NCBI GenBank assembly: GCA_030522415.1
Contig: CM060112.1
Span: 15,604,727 to 15,668,726, forward strand
Source: Channallabes apus
Lineage: Eukaryota > Chordata > Actinopteri > Siluriformes > Clariidae
DNA: 64,000 bases
Direction: 5' to 3'
In this document: positions 46,924 through 56,600 of the stretch, one piece after another
Layout of the letters: every line of letters begins with the position of its first letter
Numbering within the stretch: position 1 is the stretch's first letter
Translations under genes and position numbers: made by a program
The notes under the pieces: model-generated
Database searches by the model: none
What the model was told of the DNA's origin: nothing
The model's input: only the letters and a program-made list of their open reading frames with translations

Positions 46924-47274
46924 GGCGTAGTGGTTAGCACTGTCGCCTTGCACCTCCAGGGTCTGGGTTCGATTCCCGTCTCTGTGTGCATGGAGTTTGC
47001 ATGTTCTCCCCGTGCTTGGTGGGTTTCCTCCGGGTACTCCGGTTTCCTCCCACAGTCCAAAGATATGCAGATTAGGCTAATTGGCATTCCTAAAATTGCC
47101 CGTAGTGTGTGATTGGGTGTGTGAGTGTGTGTACAGTATGTATGTGTGCCCTGCGATGGATTGGCACCCTGTCCAGGGTGTACCCCGCCTAGTGCCAGAA
47201 GTCTCCTGGGATAGGCTCCAGGTCCCCCGCGACCCTGAACACAGGATTAAGCAGTATAGAAAATGAAAAATGAA
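46924..47274 (+). mobile_element. SINE (main family) with a single B box
   Basis: A 15-bp exact target duplication ATAAACTCCAGATGT lies at 46909-46923 and 47275-47289. The head begins GGCGTAGTGGTTAGC. Where other copies have two B-box-like segments, this one has only GTTCGATTCCCGTC, an 18-bp contraction. The body and tail are otherwise intact. Confidence 0.93.
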
Positions 47275-47519
47275 ATAAACTCCAGATGTATTTTAACAAA
47301 TATTTTATAAAACATATGCCTTTACTGTATATAGCGTGTCCATCCCCAGAAAACTATCCAACAGAAACATCATCCCAAATGCATGGGTTTCTGTCTGAGG
47401 CAACTCTTTCCAAATACCTCATGTACTGTATTTAGCAATATATAACTCATACAGTAGTTACCACTCACAAATTACCCAGAGGTTAGATTTCATGCATTTG
47501 TTCATTCATATATTCATTC

Positions 47520-47765
47520 ATCTAAAAGGACCACGTTATCCTGCACCAGGCTGTAATGGAGTCTAAAACTGGGACCCACCCTAAATGTACATATACATAG
47601 ACACATGCACATGCACTACACAACAAGGGGCATTTTGCAGTAGCCCATACACCTCCTGGCATATTGTGAAACCAGTGAGCCCACAGGAATTCCATGCAGA
47701 CCTGGGAAGAACAGACAGTAAACTGGCTCAAACCAGGGACCCTGAAGCTGTTGGGCAGCAAAACA
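47520..47765 (-). mobile_element. Very old SINE (main family)
   Basis: Decayed landmarks on the minus strand: GGTCCCTGGTTTGAGCC (B-box-like), TGCATGGAATTCCTG, and ACTCCATTACAGCCTGG near the tail. Confidence 0.5.
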
Positions 47766-47929
47766 CTACTTGCTTGGTAGGTTACTGAGAATAAACTGCT
47801 GCAGATGTTCCTAGATGGATGGATATATATATATACAGCCGAAAGACAAAGAAGAAGAAGATATATATATATATATATATACCTGACTACCTGTTTAATA
47901 ATGAGTACTGTAGGTCCCCTCTTCTACTA

Positions 47930-47992
47930 AAACAGCAATACACTGTGTTCTGACACCTTTCTATGGGAACCAGCATCAGCCTTTTTATTCTA
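47930..47992 (-). mobile_element. Tc1 lineage-A fragment
   Basis: About 60 bp including CACTGTGTTCTGACACCTTT and GGAACCAGCATCAGCC match a transposase segment of lineage A. Confidence 0.65.
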
Positions 47993-49060
47993 CTAATATT
48001 TTATTTATGCGCAATTAAGTATTTGCATATTTTCTTTATGCAATGATATTTGCTTATTGTACATTGTACATGTTATTTTTAAATAACTTTAGTTAATAGA
48101 ATTGTCTTGTTTTTTGACATTTTGTATTGTTCCAGAAAAGAAAAAAACTAAACGTTGTGAAATTTAAAGAGCCTGAGTGTCCAGTAAGCAAGCATTCCTG
48201 TCTATGGAGTCTGATAGTGACACGACACTAAGCGCTGAGCCACACGGTTCAGACCTCATGTGTGATTAAATGAGGCTGCTGATTACATTTGAAACGACTT
48301 GGAAATGTATGTTTTAAATAAGGCACGCCTGGAAACCGCTAAACGGTCGGGCATGCTTCAAATGAAGGGGAGCAATTCAATAAACCCGCAGGTTTTATCC
48401 AATTAAACATTTAGCACCAGAATTCAATTAAGTAATAATAACTAATTCACAATAGTGACTGATATTTCCAAGACCTACACAGCTCATCCAGCCATCCAGA
48501 GCTATTTTGTATTTAATAACCCTCCTTTTTCCTACACTACACAGAGGTAGAAGCAGTAAGTGAAAACGTAATGATATCCAGTATATTGGTGACACTGGAC
48601 CGATGTCTATACTATCACATTCCACTGGCTAAATCGTAAGATTTTGCCAGAAATAAATCCAGATTCTTTTAAATCACCAATCCTCCTCTTGTGGAAAAGC
48701 ATAACCTCCTAGACTACCTTCATACCTTGTGAAAATATCCACCTCATTCCTGCAGGAATAACAGCACGTGCGATCAGCGGCGAATGCCAATGGCCTCATT
48801 ACTTATCGCGACACAATGTAGCTGGAAATTGCTTCTTTCAGGTTTTGTTTGCGCTAGCAATTACAATAAACTCTCTGCTTGACACGTTGTTTGCACAGAT
48901 GTAGAGCATTAATAAACATGAGCGCTAATCTGAATTATTGAACTGCTCACAGTAATACTGACAGTGGATTTCTCAAGCCTCTGACGACGAAGTGGCGATG
49001 AGCAAAGGGAGACGGTCAGGTTCCCTGGGAAAGAGCAGAGGTGCGTGGTCTTATCACATA
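47993..49060. other. Unique stretch with candidate conserved non-coding blocks
   Basis: 48160-48440 and 48740-48960 are low-repeat and contain TTATCCAATTAAAC, CAATTCAATTAAGT, GCTAGCAATTACAAT and GCGCTAATCTGAATTATTG. These strings are typical of homeobox-responsive vertebrate enhancers. No exon is evident. Confidence 0.35.
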
Positions 49061-49620
49061 CAAAATCCTTTCATTAATCTGCAGCACAGGACTTGGTCCC
49101 CACTGGTATTTTCCCTGTTCCTGTTTCGAAGGTTTCACTCTAATCACGCACTCGGACACACACTCATGCATGGACACACACGCACACACACACAGAGAGA
49201 GAGAGAAACTCACTTAGTGGAGTGACATTTGCTTTGCAGTTGGCTGTTCAAGGTAAGAACAAGAATACGCAGATTTAACAAGGTCAGAGTAATCTCACAG
49301 TTAAACTTGGGACTATCTTAAGCAGGGCTCCAGACAGACATAAATCTTAAGGAGGCTTTAAATCTAATTTTCCAGTGCCAAATTTAACCCTTTTCTAGCA
49401 TAGGCCACTCTGATTTAAACCGAAACTTAGTTGGCTGTGCTTTCCTAGTATTATCTGATAATGATGACTGAATACTGACTGTCTAGTGAGATGAAGTTAC
49501 CTGTTTGGATGGACAGGAGAAGTAAGAAAAAGTCAGAGATTTAGTTTTGTTCTCTTTGTTGTTGTTCTCGATGTTCCTTGACTAACGTTAGCTAACTTTG
49601 CATTAGTTATCTAAATCCAT
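49061..49620. other. Unique non-coding stretch
   Basis: A short CA/GA run at 49165-49206; nothing else recognised. Confidence 0.4.
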
Positions 49621-49637
49621 AACTATACGCATTAGTT

Positions 49638-49889
49638 GAGGCTCCGAGTGGCGCAGCGGTAAAGTGATCGCCCTATCATCTGGAGCGTGCTGCTTCGATT
49701 CCCGGGTGATGCTGTAATCTCTCGCAGCCAGAGATCTACAGTAGAAAGAGCTGATTGGCCGAGAGGGGAGGGATGAGAGGTACTTCGTGCTCCCACATTA
49801 TTCACGGCTCTACAGCCAATCAGGGGCGTCTGTGAGCTCACACAAGCGGAAGGAGCGGATAGCGCTGTCCTCCGAGGGTGTTAAAGAAC
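49638..49889 (+). mobile_element. tRNA-derived SINE, third family, with 17-bp target duplication
   Basis: Head GAGTGGCGCAGCGGTAAAG (A-box-like) and GCTTCGATTCCCGGGTGATG (B-box-like), then TCTCGCAGCCAGAGATC, CTGATTGGCCGAGAGGGGAG, AGCCAATCAGGGGCGTC and a short tail. The target duplication AACTATACGCATTAGTT / AACTATATGCATTAGTT is at 49621-49637 and 49890-49906 with one mismatch, so insertion is fairly recent. Confidence 0.92.
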
Positions 49890-49906
49890 AACTATATGCA
49901 TTAGTT

Positions 49907-50560
49907 TTCATGACACTGGGTGAGTTTTACATCCTGCTGAGATTTAACACTGATCATAAAAGACTGCTTTGTGACACGTTACTTTAATATCTTCTCTTGT
50001 TTTGGACTCAATTCATTCAAGTACATTTGATGCGGACAGATCGCAAGTGTATAGGAGCTTGCACGTGATGCTACAGCAGGGCCATGTTCAGTAACAAGAG
50101 GACTCGTGAATGTAGGAAAGTTGAATGATCTGATGAAATGTTCACAAGCACTCCCATTATAGAGTAATGCCACTGCTGTACTATCACATGTGCTCCTGTA
50201 ATCTCGTGCCAGACAGGCAGACTGGAGAGAGCAGAGGAGAGAATTGCTGCATGCATTTTGGATTTTTTTTTTCTCTACCAGGAGCCCTGGTACACTACAC
50301 TACTACAGTACATGCCACTATCAATAATGATGTTTTTTGCTATTTTATTTAAATAATTATTTCAATCGCAAACTGGTGATGCTGTACACATCTTACGCCA
50401 TTGTTCAGTCTTCCTAATTTCCTTCATATTTTATAAGAAAATAAATAAACTCATCAGACAGAACCAAAGGTAAGTAAATATGTTTTTTAATAAAATATCC
50501 TAGATGTTGACGCTTTAGTTATTTCTGCAAACAATCTCGGGAATTTACGGTAGAGCAAAA
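49907..50560. other. Unique AT-rich stretch
   Basis: Nothing recognised. Confidence 0.45.
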
Positions 50561-50564
50561 TACA

Positions 50565-50925
50565 AGGGTGTTCAAGTCAAACCGGGACGTTTGTTTGCAT
50601 GGAGTAACACAGTCACGAGGGTAAAAACCCCTTTAATTTTTTTATATAGTCCCCCGCTACACTTGTGCTAGATTGACTTGTGCTGAAAATAAGTTGCAAT
50701 AAGCATGCAAATGATGGTGGTGTTTTTTTTTTTTTTTTTAGACTGGGTTGTAACAGATATCGCTGTGGAGCTTGCTAGTCCTAATGTACTATAAATGTCT
50801 ACATGCTTCTTAAGATAGGGGCCCATTATGTTAAAGGGTGATTGTCCTTACCAATCAGCAGCTCAAAGTGTATTACAAAGAGTACAGCATAGCAGCAACA
50901 GTGAATATGCAGGAGACTACTGTAG
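50565..50925. mobile_element. Possible mariner remnant
   Basis: AAGGGTGTTCAAGTCAAACC resembles a mariner-type terminal repeat, but no second end or transposase frame is found before the TTAA element starts. Confidence 0.3.
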
Positions 50926-51530
50926 TTTTAAAGGAGCCATACAGACTCAATTTTGCATAAGTTAATATGATTCTTTAGGGTCCTAATGAAAAGTTTGTAA
51001 TATACTTTAATTAAAAATTCTCAATTGTTGTGTAAAAAAAACATTACTTTTACCTGGTAAAAAGTAGCTCTGTTCTCAGCAACCTATTTCAGTACATGCT
51101 CCTTTAAATGTTAATGACCTCTACTGAACCCGCCCCCCAGTTCTGTGGGGCGTGTCTTCACAATACAAGTGGGGTATAGCTTTGACAACAGTTAAAAATA
51201 TTTAAAAAACAGTTAAAAATAATTTTACATGATGTTAGGATTATTTTATATATAAAGGAGTTATTTCTACTCTCTTGCTCTCTTCCTCATAGATCTGATA
51301 TTAACGTGTTAAATCTTCCCTGCTGCTATCTTCCTGTCTCCTCTTGCATCTGTTCATTCATGCTCACCTTCCCATACTCTGTCTCTCTCCCTCTCTCTCT
51401 CACTCTCTCTCTCTGTCTCCTTCCACTTATCTTCCTCTCCTTATACGTAAGGAATAAATATCAATAAAAAGAAATACTAAAGAAAAAAAATTTAACTAGT
51501 AAAATAGTTGTACAAATATACAATGTACAA

Positions 51531-51563
51531 ATGAGGGCATAATAAAAATCTTACAAAATATAG

Positions 51564-51615
<52 letters not shown>

Positions 51616-51624
51616 TTATTTTTA

Positions 51625-51684
<60 letters not shown>

Positions 51685-51719
51685 CCCCTATATTTTGTAA
51701 GATTTTTATTATGCCCTCA

Positions 51720-51720
<1 letters not shown>
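51531..51720. repeat. 37-bp perfect inverted repeat around (TA)n (copy 2)
   Basis: Arms 51531-51567 and 51684-51720 are identical to those of copy 1. The TA spacer is longer and has an internal ATTATTTTTATTTTTA break. Confidence 0.95.
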
Positions 51721-51761
<41 letters not shown>

Positions 51762-51800
51762 AAATTTTACATGTGAATCTGGTTGTAAAACTTTTCTGAC

Positions 51801-51872
51801 TTCCCAGACCTGGAATCGAACTCGAGCTGCTGCGCTGAGAGCGCCGTATCCTAACCACTAGACCACGGAGGA
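51801..51872 (-). pseudogene. tRNA-Glu(CTC)-like sequence (copy 2)
   Basis: As in copy 1, with A box and CTC anticodon kept. The T arm reads AGTTCGATTCCAGG, one change from copy 1. Confidence 0.8.
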
Positions 51873-51988
51873 TTAATGGCTGCCACTTGGAAATGCCGGC
51901 TATTCAACCCGCGACCTAATACACGCGAAGCATTGTTTTTTTCGGGATCTCACCAGGACATGTACAATGGTTCATTTGTAGTAGCATA

Positions 51989-53610
51989 CAGTGGTGTGAA
52001 AAACTATTTGCCCCCCTCCTGATGTCTTATTCATTTGCATGTTTGTCACACAAAATGTTTCTGATCATCAAACACATTTAACTATTAGTCAAAGATAACA
52101 CAAGTAAACAGAAAATGCAGTTTTTAAATGAGGGGTTTTTATTATTTAGGGAGAAAAAAAATCCAAACCTACATGGCCCTGTGTGAAAAAGTAATTGCCC
52201 CCTGAACCTAATAACTGGTTGGGCCACCCTTAGCAGCAATAACTGCAATCAAGCGTTTGTGATAACTTGCAACAAGTCTTTTACAGCGCTCTGGAGGAAT
52301 TTTGGCCCACTCATCTTTGCAGAATTGTTGTAATTCAGCTTTATTTGAGGGTTTTCTAGCATGAACCGCCTTTTTAAGGTCATGCCACAACATCTCAATA
52401 GGATTCAGGTCAGGACTTTGACTAGGCCACTCCAAAGTCTTCATTTTGTTTTTCTTCAGCCATTCAGAGGTGGATTTGCTGGTGTGTTTTGGGTCATTGT
52501 CCTGCTGCAGCACCCAAGATCGCTTCAGCTTGAGTTGATGAACAGATGGCTGGACATTCTCCTTCAGGATTTTTTGGTAGACAGTAGAATTCATGGTTCC
52601 ATCTATCACAGCAAGCCTTCCAGGTCCTGAAGCAGCAAAACAACCCCAGACCATCACACTACCACCACCATATTTTACTGTTGCTATGATGTTCTTTTTC
52701 TGAAATGCTGTGTTACTTTTACGCCAGATGTAACGGGACACGCACCTTCCAAAAAGTTCAACTTTTGTCTCGTCGGTCCACAAGGTATTTTCCCAAAAGT
52801 CTTGGCAATCATTGAGATGTTTTTTAGCAAAACTGAGACGAGCCTTAATGTTCTTTTTGCTTAAAAGTGGTTTGTGCCTTGGAAATCTGCCATGCAGGCC
52901 GTTTTTGCCCAGTCTCTATCTTATGGTGGAGTCGTGAACACTGACCTTAATTGAGGCAAGTGAGGCCTGCAGTTCTTTAGATGTTGTCCTGGGGTCTTTT
53001 GTGGCCTCTCGGATGAGTTGTCTCTGCGCTCTTGGGGTAATTTTGTTCGGCCGGCCACTCCTGGGAAGGTTCACCACTGTTCCATGTTTTTGCCATTTGT
53101 GGATAATGGCTCTCACTGTGGTTCACTGGAGTCCCAAAGCTTTAGAAATGGCTTTATAACCTTTACCAGACTGATAGATCTCAATTACTTTTGTTCTCAT
53201 TTGTTCCTGAATTTCTTTGGATCTTGGCATGATGTCTAGCTTTTGAGGTGCTTTTGGTCTACTTCTCTGTGTCAGGTAGTTCGTATTTAAGTGATTTCTT
53301 GATTGAAACAGGTGTGGCAGTAATCAGGCCTGGGGGTGACTACAGAAATTGAACTCAGGTGTGATAAACCACAGTTAAGTTATTTTTTAACAAGGGGGGC
53401 AATCACTTTTTCACACAGGGCCATGTAGATTTTGAGTTTTTTTTTCTCCCTTAATAACGTAAACCTTCATTTAAAAACTGCATTTTGTGTTCAATTATGT
53501 TATCTTTGACTAATAGTTAACGGTTTTTGATGAGCAGAAACATTTAAGTGTGACAAACATGCAAAATAATAAGAAATCAGGAAGGGGGCAAATAGTTTTT
53601 CACACCACTG
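51989..53610 (-). mobile_element. Tc1-like element (lineage E), nearly intact
   Basis: Terminal repeats CAGTGGTGTGAAAAACTATT and AATAGTTTTTCACACCACTG are perfect inverses over at least 20 bp, flanked by TA at 51987-51988 and 53611-53612. The empty site, with one TA, is present in copy 1 of the TTAA element near 44242. At 1622 bp this is normal for Tc1, and the youngest well-preserved DNA transposon here. Confidence 0.97.
52208..53230 (-). pseudogene. Tc1 transposase, full length with two stop codons
   Basis: A 340-codon minus-strand frame from ATG at 53228-53230, the usual Tc1 length, with no frameshift. Residues about 10-105 form the paired-like helix-turn-helix DNA-binding part, with the GRP-type linker RSGRPNK near residue 56. 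The DDE domain follows: the first Asp in WTDE (about residue 152), the second in QQDNDPKH, and Glu in NPIEMLW, with 34 residues between the last two (DD34E). Two in-frame stops break it: TGA at 53123-53125 (codon 36, compatible with CGA decay) and TAG at 52916-52918 (codon 105). The longest open part (52208-52783) covers the whole catalytic domain. It would cut and paste the element at TA; now inactive. Confidence 0.95.
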
Positions 53611-53903
53611 TATGTCTATAGCACAGGCGTTTAGTCAAACATATTTATACCGATCTTTTGCTGTTAATAAACAGAGACCTTTCTGACAGACAACGTGTGT
53701 GTGTGTGTCTGTCTGTGTGCATCATATAGATGCCGGGAATAGGACATCATACACGCGAAGCATTGTGTGTGTGTGTGTGTGTGTGTGTGTTTGACTGAGT
53801 CTCTCCTTATGTCAGAAAAGCTTACCGAAGCATAGCGCATTCACCTCGTTACTAAACGAACTTTAGAAAAACTTTATAAATATGAAGTGCAAAAAAAGCA
53901 TGT

Positions 53904-53974
53904 ACCTTAAGCAGGAATCGAATCCGGGTCTCCCACGTGAAAGCGCCGAATCCTAACCACTAGACCACCACAAT
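53904..53974 (-). pseudogene. tRNA-Glu(TTC)-like sequence (copy 2)
   Basis: Same A box, TTC anticodon loop and B box as in copy 1, beyond the Tc1 insertion. Confidence 0.8.
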
Positions 53975-54691
53975 ACTGCAACAAACAGCACACCACACTC
54001 ATGTAGGCGCCATTTTGCTCCAGTGTAGGAAAACAATGGCCGACGGCTCTTTTTTTCACTCGGGGCGGGTCTTTGCTAAAACACCAGTGTCAATCAACTG
54101 TAGTAGGAGCGGCCTCTGTCGGTGTGACTTCACACCGACAGGCTTTTGAAAACGAGCTGATTTCAGAAGGGGCATCTTATATTATTAAATTAAAAGAAAA
54201 TCGCTGGGCGGCTCTTTATCACTGTAGAGTGGTTGTGTACACACTCTCCTAACGCACAATGCAGTCCAAACAGCTTGAAAAAGTCCATGTAGCACCGTAG
54301 GTGCCCTTTAAACCTGCCCTGGTAAATGCTCTTAATACAGCTGAGCAAATACTGTATGCAGTCTATTTCATACTAGGGTTGTTCCGATTCCGATACTGGT
54401 ATATCGGAACTGCTACCGATACCACAAAAAAATCATCGGAATCGGCGAGTATATGAGTCCACATACCGATCCGATACCATTTTCCTAAACATAACCTATT
54501 TATGCCTGCTAGCTTTGCTAGCTTAGCTTACTTACAGAGTGTCACGGCGTGCGCCTGTGTTGGGCGTGTGCCCAAATTGATATCACTCCTCGCTCACTAG
54601 TTAGGTGGCCTCCCCCCTCTTTAGGTATGTGAAGGAGCAGAGCCGCAGAATCAGGCAACGGCCCATGAGCTATCGCCGCTAATGATCCCTT

Positions 54692-55084
54692 CAGTTAATC
54701 CAAAATGCAGCTGCCAGGGTTCTCACTAGATCCAGAAAATATGATCATATAACCCCAATATTATCATCCCTGCACTGGCTACCTGTTCAGTTTAGAATAA
54801 ATTACAAAATAGTATTACTTACATACAAGGCCTTAAATGGTTTAGCTCCCACATACCTAACCAGTCTTCTGATGCACTATAATCCACCACGCGCCTTAAG
54901 ATCACAAAGCTCCGGACTTCTGGTAGTTCCCAGAATTTCAAAATCTACAAAAGGGGGTAGGGCTTTTTCATATTTAGCTCCAAAGCTTTGGAATAGCCTT
55001 CCAGACAGTGTTCGGGGAGCAGACACGGTTTCTCAGTTCAAAAGTAGACTCAAGACGCATCTTTTTAATCTGGCATACACATAA
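54692..55084 (+). pseudogene. LINE reverse-transcriptase C-terminal fragment
   Basis: One open frame of 130 codons ending in TAA, starting QLIQNAAARVL and containing LHWLPVQFRINYKI (residues about 30-43), YKALNGLAPTYL, GGRAFSYLAPKLWNSLP and FKSRLKTHLFNLAYT at the end. These are hallmarks of the region after the palm domain in L2/CR1-group LINE proteins. The catalytic residues lie upstream in an intact element and are absent. Confidence 0.9.
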
Positions 55085-55645
55085 CTCATCCCAGTACTCA
55101 TACTCCAGTACACCTATACCGAATGGCAACTACGCTAATTCTCCCCATCTGTTCTGTATTTCTCTACCCATCCCGAGGCATCGGGAGATTTTGCCAGCTT
55201 CAGTAGACAAAGGCCGACCCTGCGAGGTTCCTGAGGCATCCAGAGAAGGACCAGCTCCAGCTGGATTCAGCTTTATGATGGTTGGAGCTACACATGCTGC
55301 TCCTGTGCTTCCAGTGATCCAGACCTCATCTGCCCTCTGCACCTACTGACTCATCCCTATGCTGAACTGGTCTTCATGTCAATTTAAATAATTTCTGTCA
55401 TATTGAATTTTCACCTGCACAACACACAAGATGTTGTATCATTTCTATCTGTTGTCACCCAAATGAGGATGGGTTCCCTGTTGAGTCTGGTTCCTCTCAA
55501 GGTTTCTTCCTAATGCCATCTCAGGGAGTTTTTCCTTGCCACCATCGCCGTCACCCTTGGCTTGCTCATCAGAGAAATTTCATTCATTCGTCTCATTATT
55601 ATCTGCACATTTTTCTCACACATCCACACTTCCAATTATTTTCTT

Positions 55646-55709
55646 TTCTATAATTATTATTATTATTTGTTTTTATTTATTTATTTTCTATTATTATTAT
55701 TATTTTATT

Positions 55710-55753
<44 letters not shown>
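55646..55753. repeat. (ATT)n microsatellite within the LINE 3' region
   Basis: ATT runs with TTTATT interruptions; the final pure part is 55718-55753. Confidence 0.93.
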
Positions 55754-56308
55754 GATTTGTTAAATTTCTTTAATTTTTGTGAAGCTGCTTTGAGACAATG
55801 ACCATTGTTAAAAGCGCTATATAAATAAAATTGAATTGAATTGAATTGAATTGAATCCCGGCGCTATAAAACACAGCGGGGAGTGTAGCTCGGGGTCTGA
55901 CTGTTGGGAAGCTGGACTTTGCGACGCGGTGGATTTTATGAGAGACAGTGGCACAAGAGCGGGGCGATGTGATGCGCCCCAGAGACTTAAAAAAGGGGGG
56001 CGCCTTTGATCTCCGCGAGAGGAGCGCGTGAACGAGCCGCGAGCTCCCACGGCACCTTCACTTCCGCGTAGAGCCCGCCTTCGCATCCCTGCCGCAGAAG
56101 TGGAAAAGGACGCAGAGAGCCTTTAACCCTTCCCTTACCCATTTTTCTAAATAAATTACCCTTTTTCCTGTAAGACCTCGCCTCATGTCCGTGTTTCATG
56201 GTGTCGCTCGTGCACTTAGGGCCGAACCCGTTGCACAGGGCTAGTAGTATTTTACTTAAAATAAGAAATTATATATATATATATATATATATACCCTGAG
56301 CTCAAGTA

Positions 56309-56530
56309 GGGCACTGGTGGCTCAGTGGTAAGTGTTTCGCCTGCCATGCGGAAGGCCCGGGTTCGATTCCAGCCAGTGCCCACACCCCAGCCACTGGATA
56401 AAGTGCCGGTCCCAAGCCCGGATAAAATGGGAGGGTTGCGTCAGGAAGGGCATCCGGCGTAAAACCTGTGCCAAGTTGTAGTGCGGACTGGATATTCCGC
56501 TGTGTGTCGGAAGCAGCCGAAAGCAACAAC
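56309..56530 (+). mobile_element. tRNA-Gly-headed SINE with 16-bp target duplication
   Basis: The head folds as tRNA-Gly(GCC): acceptor GGCACTG/CAGTGCC, A box TGGCTCAGTGGTAAG, anticodon loop around CTGCCAT and B box GGGTTCGATTCCAGCC. Then GTTGCGTCAGGAAGGGCATC, GGCGTAAAACCTGTGCC and GGATATTCCGCTGTGTGTCG. The 16-bp ACCCTGAGCTCAAGTA / ACCCTGAGCCCAAGTA at 56293-56308 and 56531-56546 differ at one base. A fourth SINE family, recently inserted. Confidence 0.94.
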
Positions 56531-56600
56531 ACCCTGAGCCCAAGTATCGGAATCGGTATCGGGAAGGGGAAAATAGTATCGGAACATCTCTATTTCATAC

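Larger units (their letters stand above)
50932..54307 (+). mobile_element. TTAA-flanked element (copy 2), split by a Tc1 insertion
   Basis: Same start and end as copy 1, with TTAA at 50928-50931 and 54308-54311. After removal of the Tc1 and its TA the length is about 1.75 kb and differs from copy 1 by scattered substitutions and microsatellite length only. Flanks differ from those of copy 1. The two copies must share a recent source. Confidence 0.87.
54692..55857 (+). mobile_element. 5'-truncated L2-type LINE
   Basis: It starts inside the end of the reverse-transcriptase frame, continues through a 3' untranslated region with GATGGGTTCCCTGTTGAGTC, TCAGGGAGTTTTTCCTTGCC and GTGAAGCTGCTTTGAGACAA, an expanded ATT microsatellite (55646-55753), AAGCGCTATATAAATAAAAT, and ends in five TTGAA units. 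The tail and 3' region match an abundant fish L2-like LINE I remember. Strong 5' truncation is usual. Confidence 0.88.
54540..56235 (+). mobile_element. Probable solo LTR split by a LINE
   Basis: It starts TGTCACGGCGTGCG and ends GAACCCGTTGCA. Flanks CAGAG and CAGGG would be a 5-bp duplication with one mismatch. After the LINE comes GCGCTATAAAACACAG (TATA box), then CTAAATAAATTACCC (poly-A signal) about 290 bp on, as in an LTR of roughly 530 bp. No coding region is seen. Boundaries are less sure than for 35588. Confidence 0.6.
54374..56592. mobile_element. hAT element enclosing three other insertions
   Basis: Ends TAGGGTTGTTCCGATTCCG and CGGAACATCTCTA, with GATACCG/CGGTATC motifs repeated near both. 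The exact 8-bp duplication TTTCATAC lies at 54366-54373 and 56593-56600. Of 2219 bp, only about 160 bp on the left and under 130 bp on the right belong to the element. The rest is an LTR-like unit, a LINE and a SINE. Confidence 0.9.

Noticed and set aside
43208..54307. Segmental tandem duplication as explanation of the two 1.7-kb units
   Set aside because: Homology stops exactly at TTAA on both sides and flanking DNA differs, which fits transposition better.
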